Positions 6,663-11,888 of a stretch of 11,888 nt of DNA are shown in pieces; position 1 is the stretch's first letter; the number at the start of each line of letters is the position of its first letter. This DNA is from an uncultured Bacteroidales bacterium. Lineage in GTDB: Bacteria; Bacteroidota; Bacteroidia; Bacteroidales; Muribaculaceae. Made by a program: the position numbers and the translations under genes. The DNA lies in assembly GCA_900554845.1 (NCBI GenBank), contig USIY01000047.1:1-11888 (forward strand). Reading direction: 5' to 3'. Below the pieces are notes generated by a model. It saw only the letters and a program-made list of their open reading frames with translations, had not been told where the DNA came from and searched no databases.

Positions 6663-7937
6663 TTATTTATCCACCATAATGCGCAGTACCTTATGATCCG
6701 TTTCCTCCATTGCCTCCCGTCCGATGCTTGTCAGATTGTGTATGGTCTTGTCAATGTCCTCGTCGATAATGCCTTCGGCGCTTGTAACACACTGGTCGTT
6801 CATGGCAAGCATCGCCGACATCAAGGCTGTGTACACTCCCGAAGAAATCTTCATTGCGCAACTCGGTTTAGCGCCGTCGCAAATCATACCCGTCAGGTTG
6901 GCCACCATATTCTTGATCGAGGCGCATATTCGGGCATAATTGCCGCCCATAAGGTAAGTAAGGCCGGAGGACGCTCCTGTAGACGCCACCACGCATCCGC
7001 ATAACGCCGAAAGACGTCCAAGACTTTGCTTGATATATATGCTTGTGAGGCTGCTCAAAGTCAACGCCCGGACGGTATGCTCATGGTCGGCTTCTGTTTC
7101 CATGGCATAACTCAGCACCGGCAACGTGGCGGTGATACCCTGGTTGCCGCTTCCAGAATTTGACATCACGGATACCGTGGCACCCCCCATTCGGGCGTCA
7201 CAGGCCGAGGACGTCAACGATATCATATGCGTCAACGGTGTGTCTCCGAACAGCTTACGTCCCTTGGTGCTGAGAATATGACCCAGACAATGTCCGTAAT
7301 CCCGTGAGTCCCCCTCCTTCGCGGCCTTAAGATTCAGTTCTCCGGCCTCGGTGATGAATTCTATTTCCTCAAGAGGCGTTGTCATCGCGAAATCATAGAC
7401 CGTCCTGTAATCCAGGCTTACGCTGTCCTCTCCATGCTCATCTTTCTGCACTCCGCTATCCAACATTACATCATCGTCCATTCTAAGGTAGACGAAATTG
7501 GTATGGCTTGAGGATATAGTCGCCGCCGCTTCATGACCTTTTCCCTTGACTACTGCTTCTATATACAGATTGGAGGGTGCCTCCGGTTTATGATATATTT
7601 TTATACGGTTCTCCCCCACGAACTTTTTCCCGGCCTCAAGAGCTTCATCGTTCACATCATGCAGCACCTCAAGACCATACGACGATTTACCGCAAATAGC
7701 ACCCAACGCCACAGCTATCGGAAGTCCGATCATGCCCGTGCCCGGAATCCCCACACCCATGGCATTCTTGATTATATTTCCGCTGAGATGCAACTCAATG
7801 CTGTCCGGAACACATCCCAACAGCTCAGTGGCACGAGCCACGCACAACGACACCGCAGCCGGTTCGGTACACCCCATTGCCGGAACAACCTCCCGACGTA
7901 TCAGTTCAAGAATCTCTTTTTTATTTTCCGCTGTCAT
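6663..7937 (-). CDS. cyuA: CyuA/UPF0597 family L-cysteine desulfidase-like enzyme
   Basis: A 424-residue member of the UPF0597 (YhaM/CyuA) family, related to the iron-sulfur L-serine dehydratase alpha domain. Characterised members (archaeal L-cysteine desulfidase, E. coli CyuA) break L-cysteine into pyruvate, ammonia and sulfide using an oxygen-sensitive [4Fe-4S] cluster. The family signature AMGCTEPAAVSL is at 20-31 with Cys23, followed by GNIIKNAMGVGIPGTGMIGL (53-72) and SNSGSGNQGITATLPV (259-274). Candidate cluster ligands are Cys23, Cys313 or Cys315, and Cys353 or Cys360 (CDGAKPSC). Length is normal and no key region is missing. Such an enzyme fits an anaerobe. It starts 25 bases after tdk stops, so it is probably cotranscribed with it. 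Serine deamination is an alternative activity; the exact substrate is inferred from the family. Confidence 0.88.
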   Translation of the reverse strand: MTAENKKEILELIRREVVPAMGCTEPAAVSLCVARATELLGCVPDSIELHLSGNIIKNAMGVGIPGTGMIGLPIAVALGAICGKSSYGLEVLHDVNDEALEAGKKFVGENRIKIYHKPEAPSNLYIEAVVKGKGHEAAATISSSHTNFVYLRMDDDVMLDSGVQKDEHGEDSVSLDYRTVYDFAMTTPLEEIEFITEAGELNLKAAKEGDSRDYGHCLGHILSTKGRKLFGDTPLTHMISLTSSACDARMGGATVSVMSNSGSGNQGITATLPVLSYAMETEADHEHTVRALTLSSLTSIYIKQSLGRLSALCGCVVASTGASSGLTYLMGGNYARICASIKNMVANLTGMICDGAKPSCAMKISSGVYTALMSAMLAMNDQCVTSAEGIIDEDIDKTIHNLTSIGREAMEETDHKVLRIMVDK

Positions 7938-7962
7938 GATGTAAGAATGTTTTAAATTAAGA

Positions 7963-8583
7963 TTAATCCAAAGGGAGGCGTCCCTTCTGGCTTTGCTCTA
8001 TTTTCTTGTTACGCCAACATTTACGGCATACCGCTATATAGCGGTCGTTGCCTCCGATCTCCACGACCTCCCCCTCCGTTATAATTTCGCCGGCACTGTT
8101 GACACGGGCGTTCACTATGGTTTTACGTCCGCATGTACATGTGGATTTTATCTCGTCGATACTGTCCGCTATTTCCAGAAGCCGCCGAGAACCTTCGAAA
8201 AGATTGGTCCGGAAGTCCGTGCGCAATCCATAACAGATCACATTGATACCGAAATCATCCACCACCTGGGCAAGCTGGTCCACCTGCTCCGGAGCCAGAA
8301 ACTGCGCTTCGTCCACAAGAATCCATTGAGGTCCCTCCCCCTTGCGCAGCAATTCATGAATCTCATTGTAGAGATTAGTGTCATGGTAGATCCACTGACA
8401 CTCCCTCTCGATTCCGATTCTGCTTCGGATCACATTCTTCTTGTCGCGTGTATCGACCACGGGTTTGAAGCATTTGTACGCCATGTCGCGCTCTTCGAAA
8501 TTATACGCCGTAGTCAACAACATGGCGGTCTTGGCCGATCCCATCGTCCCGTATCTGAAATAAAGCTTCCCTATATTGCCCAT
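7963..8583 (-). CDS. tdk: Thymidine kinase
   Basis: Phosphorylates thymidine to dTMP in the salvage pathway. From ATG at 8583 the protein is 206 residues, the normal family length. The frame stays open to an ATG at 8676. I prefer 8583 because family members start with a short M-x-KLYF segment, and because the perfect -7 promoter box lies at 8655-8662, which puts the transcript start downstream of 8676. The P-loop is GTMGSAKT at 12-19, with Ala where many homologues have Gly (GKS/GKT context). The Walker B/catalytic segment is LVDEAQFL (89-96), followed by CYGLRTDF (117-124). The lasso zinc site is formed by Cys149, Cys151, Cys186 and Cys189. It is the first gene of the leftward five-gene group. 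Confidence 0.95.
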   Translation of the reverse strand: MGNIGKLYFRYGTMGSAKTAMLLTTAYNFEERDMAYKCFKPVVDTRDKKNVIRSRIGIERECQWIYHDTNLYNEIHELLRKGEGPQWILVDEAQFLAPEQVDQLAQVVDDFGINVICYGLRTDFRTNLFEGSRRLLEIADSIDEIKSTCTCGRKTIVNARVNSAGEIITEGEVVEIGGNDRYIAVCRKCWRNKKIEQSQKGRLPLD

Positions 8584-8654
8584 TATTTCGTTGTCATGTG
8601 TGCATGACTTTTTGTCGATTAATACCAATTTGCCTTCGCAAACTCTTTGATTTA

Positions 8655-8686
8655 CAAAATTACTATAATTTCCCACAATACCAAAA
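8655..8686 (-). promoter_or_regulatory. Bacteroidetes-type promoter of tdk
   Basis: On the minus strand, TTTTG (8682-8686), a 19-base spacer and TAATTTTG (8655-8662) match the Bacteroidetes sigma-ABfr consensus TTTG-N19-TAnnTTTG exactly in the key positions. Transcription should start a few bases below 8655, giving a leader of roughly 65 bases before the tdk start at 8583. It probably drives the tdk-cyuA-M48-ligase-EamA group. Confidence 0.8.
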
Positions 8687-8807
8687 TCAAAAAATTCATT
8701 GATTTCAGGTCTGAAAAACGCACTAAATTAGCTTTTTATGAACATTATCAGCTATTCTGTTGTTGTTAAGACATATAACTGACAATCATTACTAACACGC
8801 AGTCATT

Positions 8808-9380
8808 ATGAATTCGCCCCAGATTATATCGATAAATCCCGGCAGAAAAACTGTCGGCGAGCGACTGCAGGAAGCCCGTCAATACGAGCCGATGGTTCAG
8901 TCAATAGTCACGAGCATGGCGCGAAAGCCCAAATGCACCTCAATTCTAAATGCATTGACAGGAATCTCATCCAAAAATATGGCGGGGACATCACGCCGCC
9001 TGTTGCTGTTAAGATTCGTCACGTCATTGATTCTTGGCGCGGCCGCTTATTACACATGGCATTCCGGCACCGACGCTCCTATCTTCATTCCACTGATAGC
9101 ATTGGCTACTTCTCTTCTGTTGGGATTCGCCACAAGGATAGTGTCCATAGGAATTATTCTGACATGCGGATATTTTGCCGTAATCGGCTTGGAGGATCCG
9201 TTCGTTTGCGTGGTGCTGGCATTCGCCGCCATGGTGTTCGCAATCCTTGGCCCGGGCATATTCAGTGTGGACCAATGCATACGCAAGGCAATATTCCATA
9301 TGCGCAAACGTAATAAAAATAGAGATTGCAAGAATCCCGAAAAACTCAGATTCGACTACAAATGCTATAATCGTATATAA
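8808..9380 (+). CDS. Uncharacterised four-helix membrane protein with DoxX-like signature
   Basis: A 190-residue protein. The first 60 residues are soluble, polar and basic. Four hydrophobic segments follow at about 65-84, 91-106, 110-126 and 131-149, and the tail is highly basic (MRKRNKNRDCKNPEKLRF). The stretch LGPGIFSVDQCIRK at 148-161 resembles the GPGxxSLD element that closes the last helix of many DoxX-like proteins. The four-helix layout fits, but overall similarity cannot be judged by eye and I do not assign a function. The start is ATG at 8808, the first in frame after the divergent gap with tdk, and the gene ends six bases before the flavoprotein start. That spacing suggests cotranscription and possibly a shared redox or membrane role. 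I see no clear promoter match in the 131-base divergent region on this strand. Confidence 0.75.
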   Translation: MNSPQIISINPGRKTVGERLQEARQYEPMVQSIVTSMARKPKCTSILNALTGISSKNMAGTSRRLLLLRFVTSLILGAAAYYTWHSGTDAPIFIPLIALATSLLLGFATRIVSIGIILTCGYFAVIGLEDPFVCVVLAFAAMVFAILGPGIFSVDQCIRKAIFHMRKRNKNRDCKNPEKLRFDYKCYNRI

Positions 9381-9386
9381 TAGTAT

Positions 9387-10010
9387 ATGAAAGTTCTGCT
9401 TATAAACGGCTCTCCTCATCCAAAAGGGAATACTGCTGTGGCGCTGGATCATGTGGCCCGACGTCTTAACGGACACGGTATCGAAACGGAAACAATATGG
9501 ATCGGAAACACTCCCGTACGCGGATGCATAGCCTGCTATGGATGTTACAAGACCGGCCGTTGCATATTCAGCGACGAGCTCTATGACAAGGCCCGGGCGG
9601 CGGTTGAGACTTGCGACGGCCTTATTATGGGCAGTCCCACATATTACGCCGGTCCCAACGGATCTCTTTGCGCGTTGCTGGACCGACTGTTCTATTCCTC
9701 AAGCCGCTTTTTGGCCGGCAAACCGGGAGCCGCAGTCGCCATAGCCCGTCGCGGCGGAGCCTCGACCACATTCGAACGTCTGAACAAATATTTCGAGATC
9801 TGCAACATGCCCGTCGTGCCGAGCAACTATTGGAACATAGTTTACGGTCGCGAGCAAGGCGAGGCTGCTCTCGACAAGGAGGGAATGCAGACAATGGAAG
9901 TCCTTGCAGACAATATGGCGTGGATGCTAAAGGCTTTCCAGGCTGTCCCGCATCCGGAATATCCCGCGAAAATAGCCTACAACTTCATACGTCCGGAAGA
10001 AGAGAAATAA
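9387..10010 (+). CDS. NAD(P)H:FMN-type flavodoxin-fold reductase with cysteine cluster
   Basis: A 207-residue flavodoxin-like protein of the NADPH-dependent FMN reductase / iron-sulfur flavoprotein group. The N-terminal MKVLLINGSPHPKGNT gives the beta-strand and phosphate-binding loop (residues 8-16) for FMN. GSPTYYAGPNGSL (82-94) is the second FMN contact. Between them lies GCIACYGCYKTGRC, with Cys47, Cys50, Cys53 and Cys59. This resembles the cysteine motif of iron-sulfur flavoproteins, although many family members keep only part of it for disulfide or thiol chemistry. No signal peptide or membrane helix is present, so it is cytoplasmic. It follows the four-helix membrane protein by six bases and is closed by a hairpin terminator. 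The electron acceptor is not known; quinone, flavin or metal reduction are all possible. Confidence 0.88.
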   Translation: MKVLLINGSPHPKGNTAVALDHVARRLNGHGIETETIWIGNTPVRGCIACYGCYKTGRCIFSDELYDKARAAVETCDGLIMGSPTYYAGPNGSLCALLDRLFYSSSRFLAGKPGAAVAIARRGGASTTFERLNKYFEICNMPVVPSNYWNIVYGREQGEAALDKEGMQTMEVLADNMAWMLKAFQAVPHPEYPAKIAYNFIRPEEEK

Positions 10011-10027
10011 ACCATACCGGATTTATC

Positions 10028-10064
10028 AAAGAACTCCATCCACAGTACGTGAATGGAGTTCTTT
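10028..10064 (+). terminator. Hairpin terminator between convergent genes
   Basis: AAAGAACTCCAT (10028-10039) pairs perfectly with ATGGAGTTCTTT (10053-10064). A further CAC/GTG pairing can form inside the loop. On the plus strand the stem is followed by TTATTTT, so it mainly ends the flavoprotein transcript. On the minus strand the U-run is weak, but the stem overlaps the nth stop codon and may also serve that transcript. Confidence 0.82.
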
Positions 10065-10756
10065 TATTTTGCCTTCTTCTGTTTTTCAGCTTTTTTCTCC
10101 TCCCTCTTCTTGAATTCTTTCATGAACTTGGGATAAGACTTACAATAATCTGATATCGGGCACCCATAGCAGTCCGGAGTGCGGCTCTTGCATACATAAC
10201 GACCGTGGAGAATCAGCCAGTGATGCGCTTTGGGCAAAAGCTCGCCGGGAATATTCTTACATAAGGTCTTCTCCGTGGAGAGCGGTGTCTTGGAATTATT
10301 TGTCAGTCCTATACGGTTGCTGACGCGGAACACATGCGTGTCCACCGGCATCGCGGCCTTGTCCCACAGCACCGCAAGCATCACGTTCGCGGTCTTACGT
10401 CCCACACCGGGAAGTTTCATCAGATCGTCTATGTCCTTGGGCATCTCTCCTCCGAATTCTTCCTCCAATTGCCTGGCCGCCTTGACGAGCGCCCGGCTCT
10501 TTGCATTCGGATAAGTCACGGAACTTATATATGGATATACTTCCTCGGGTGTCGCCTCCGCCAGCTCCTTGCTCGTGGGGAAACGCTTGAACAACTCCGG
10601 AGTGACCATATTGATCCTTTTGTCGGTGCATTGCGCCGACAGAATCACCGCCAGCAACAGGTGAAACGGAGTGTCGTAATTCAACTCGGTCTTAGGTTCA
10701 GGTATGGTCGCGGCAAAAGTTCCCAGAACCTTATCGTACCGTTCTTTGACTGTCAT
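10064..10756 (-). CDS. nth: Endonuclease III (DNA glycosylase/AP lyase)
   Basis: A base-excision repair enzyme that removes oxidised pyrimidines and cuts the resulting abasic site. The helix-hairpin-helix LPGVGRKTANVML spans 115-127, with catalytic Lys121. The catalytic Asp139 lies in VDTHVFRVSNRIGL (138-151). The [4Fe-4S] cluster loop has Cys189, Cys196, Cys199 and Cys205 in the classic C-x6-C-x2-C-x5-C spacing. The early LLLAVILSAQCTDKRIN (33-49) is also typical. At 230 residues it is a little longer than the E. coli enzyme because of a lysine- and glutamate-rich tail (KKREEKKAEKQKKAK), which is probably disordered. The gene starts five bases after pheS stops, so the two form an operon, a housekeeping arrangement without an obvious functional link. 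Confidence 0.96.
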   Translation of the reverse strand: MTVKERYDKVLGTFAATIPEPKTELNYDTPFHLLLAVILSAQCTDKRINMVTPELFKRFPTSKELAEATPEEVYPYISSVTYPNAKSRALVKAARQLEEEFGGEMPKDIDDLMKLPGVGRKTANVMLAVLWDKAAMPVDTHVFRVSNRIGLTNNSKTPLSTEKTLCKNIPGELLPKAHHWLILHGRYVCKSRTPDCYGCPISDYCKSYPKFMKEFKKREEKKAEKQKKAK

Positions 10757-10761
10757 TGCAA

Positions 10762-11787
10762 TCAGTGGGCTGATTCAAATTCCTTCAGGAAGCGAACGTC
10801 GTTCTCGGAGAAGAGTCGAAGATCCTTAACCTTGTATTTGAGGTTGGCTATACGCTCCACGCCCATTCCGAAAGCATAACCGCTGTAGACTCCAGGATCG
10901 ATGCCGCAATTTTTCAGAACATTCGGATCCACCATGCCGCAGCCCAGGATCTCAACCCAACCTGTACCCTTGCAAAGGGCACAACCTTTGCCGCCGCAGA
11001 TGTGGCAGCTGATGTCCATCTCGGCGCTCGGCTCGGTGAAGGGGAAATAGCTCGGACGCAGACGGATCTTCGTGTCCGGGCCGAACATACGGCGTGCGAA
11101 ACCAAGAAGCACCTGCTCGAGATCGGCCATGGAGACGTTCTTGTCGATGTAAAGTCCCTCCACCTGATGGAAGAAACAGTGGGCGCGCGCCGAAATGGCC
11201 TCGTTACGGTACACTCGTCCGGGACAAACTATGCGGATAGGGGGTTGTGTATGCTCCATGGTGCGCGTCTGCACGGACGAGGTATGCGTACGCAACAGCA
11301 CGTCGGCCTTTTCGCGGTCGATGAAGAAAGTGTCCTGCATGTCGCGCGCCGGATGGTCGGGAGGGAAATTAAGGCTCTCGAAAACATGCCAGTCGTCCTC
11401 GATTTCCGGACCTTCGGCCACAGTGAAGCCCATTGATCCGAAAATGGAAATTATCTCGTTACGGACCAATGACAACGGATGGCGTGTGCCGCATGACACC
11501 GGAGCCGCGGATCGGGTCAGGTCCAGATCGGCGTCAAGCTCGCTGTCGCTGCTTTCAAAGCTTTCCTTCAGCTCGTTGATCCTGTCCTGAGCAAATGTCT
11601 TCAGCTCATTGATTTTCTGTCCTACCTCGCGCTTCATCTCCGCGGGCACATTCCGGAAATCGGCCATCAGAGCGGGTATCAGACCCTTCTTGCTCAAATA
11701 TTTTATCCGGAGTTCCTCTACCTTCTCTTTTGTATCGGCTTTTACACCTTCCAGTTCCGCGCGAAGCGCCGCTATCTTATCCAACAT
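10762..11787 (-). CDS. pheS: Phenylalanyl-tRNA synthetase alpha subunit
   Basis: The catalytic subunit of PheRS, which pairs with PheT as an alpha2-beta2 enzyme and charges tRNA-Phe. At 341 residues it has normal length. Residues 1-90 are the coiled-coil tRNA-binding arm. The catalytic core shows HPARDMQDTFF (145-155), LRTHTSSVQ (165-173), motif 2 GRVYRNEAISARAHCFFHQV (190-209), RPSYFPFTEPSAEMDI (244-259) and motif 3 GYAFGMGVERIANLKY (303-318). A four-cysteine insertion CHICGGKGCALC (261-272) looks like a small zinc knuckle and is common in PheS of several phyla. The gene is first in an operon with nth. PheT is not in this window. Two Bacteroidetes -7 boxes precede it. Confidence 0.97.
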   Translation of the reverse strand: MLDKIAALRAELEGVKADTKEKVEELRIKYLSKKGLIPALMADFRNVPAEMKREVGQKINELKTFAQDRINELKESFESSDSELDADLDLTRSAAPVSCGTRHPLSLVRNEIISIFGSMGFTVAEGPEIEDDWHVFESLNFPPDHPARDMQDTFFIDREKADVLLRTHTSSVQTRTMEHTQPPIRIVCPGRVYRNEAISARAHCFFHQVEGLYIDKNVSMADLEQVLLGFARRMFGPDTKIRLRPSYFPFTEPSAEMDISCHICGGKGCALCKGTGWVEILGCGMVDPNVLKNCGIDPGVYSGYAFGMGVERIANLKYKVKDLRLFSENDVRFLKEFESAH

Positions 11788-11809
11788 AGTCTTTTCGATT
11801 TTCTATCTG

Positions 11810-11817
11810 CAAAATTA
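11810..11817 (-). promoter_or_regulatory. Second -7 box candidate before pheS
   Basis: The minus strand reads TAATTTTG, a full match to TAnnTTTG. The nearest TTG lies 22 bases upstream, slightly too far, so this may be a second, weaker start giving a leader of about 15-20 bases, or a chance match in AT-rich DNA. Confidence 0.35.
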
Positions 11818-11829
11818 CTAATTTTTTCG

Positions 11830-11859
11830 CAAATATACGCAACTACCTACCATTATCAA
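11830..11859 (-). promoter_or_regulatory. Bacteroidetes-type promoter of pheS-nth
   Basis: On the minus strand, TTG (11857-11859), a 19-base spacer and TATATTTG (11830-11837) fit the phylum consensus TTG-N19-TAnnTTTG. The leader to the pheS start would be about 35-40 bases. Confidence 0.7.
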
Positions 11860-11888
11860 TGTTTTAATTAGAAACGACAGTGTAAGCC

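Noticed and set aside
8584..8676. 31-residue N-terminal extension of thymidine kinase
   Set aside because: The promoter -7 box lies within this stretch, the extra residues do not resemble the family, and the start at 8583 gives the normal length and N-terminus.
8687..8807. Plus-strand promoter for the four-helix membrane protein
   Set aside because: TAGCTTTT near 8730 is one base off the -7 consensus and has no TTG at about 19 bases upstream, so it is too weak to call.
9024..9476. Minus-strand open frame overlapping the membrane protein and the flavoprotein
   Set aside because: It straddles two plausible plus-strand genes and their junction. The flavoprotein frame contains clear FMN-binding motifs.
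1..11888. CRISPR arrays, tRNA or rRNA genes, insertion sequences, phage genes
   Set aside because: No regularly spaced repeats, cloverleaf-like sequences, transposase or phage motifs were recognised in either strand.

Overview
The window looks like chromosomal DNA of a gut-type Bacteroidales bacterium, probably Muribaculaceae-like. This is an inference from three things. Base composition is roughly balanced. Three candidate promoters carry the Bacteroidetes -7 box TAnnTTTG, two of them with a TTG or TTTTG box exactly 19 bases upstream, and Shine-Dalgarno sequences are weak. The gene families are typical of the phylum. I see no rRNA, tRNA, CRISPR array, phage gene or transposase.

The window starts inside a drug-efflux locus that reads leftward: a TetR-type regulator (2356-2985), a TolC-type outer-membrane channel (782-2134) and a lipoprotein membrane-fusion subunit (1-763, cut by the window edge). 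The inner-membrane RND pump is expected just outside. The 221-base gap between the regulator and the channel holds a striking set of repeats. A 24-base arm occurs in inverted orientation at both ends of a 183-base segment, with one mismatch between the arms, and a third diverged copy lies inside. This could be an operator cluster for the regulator, an invertible promoter or a MITE-like insertion. It is the most interesting signal here.

A 16-bp hairpin terminator (3020-3056) separates this locus from a leftward, closely spaced five-gene group: thymidine kinase tdk, a CyuA/UPF0597 cysteine desulfidase-like enzyme, a secreted M48 metalloprotease, an acyl-CoA ligase-like enzyme and an EamA transporter. 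A textbook Bacteroidetes promoter (8655-8686) lies in front of tdk and settles its start codon at 8583. Diverging from tdk is a rightward pair: a four-helix membrane protein with a DoxX-like signature and a cysteine-rich NAD(P)H:FMN-type flavoprotein. This pair ends at a hairpin terminator (10028-10064).

The right end is a leftward housekeeping pair, pheS (phenylalanyl-tRNA synthetase alpha) followed 5 bases later by nth (endonuclease III). A TTG-N19-TATATTTG promoter precedes pheS. Most of the window is ordinary core genome. The novelty lies in the efflux control region, with smaller oddities in tdk, the M48 protease and the uncharacterised membrane protein/flavoprotein pair.
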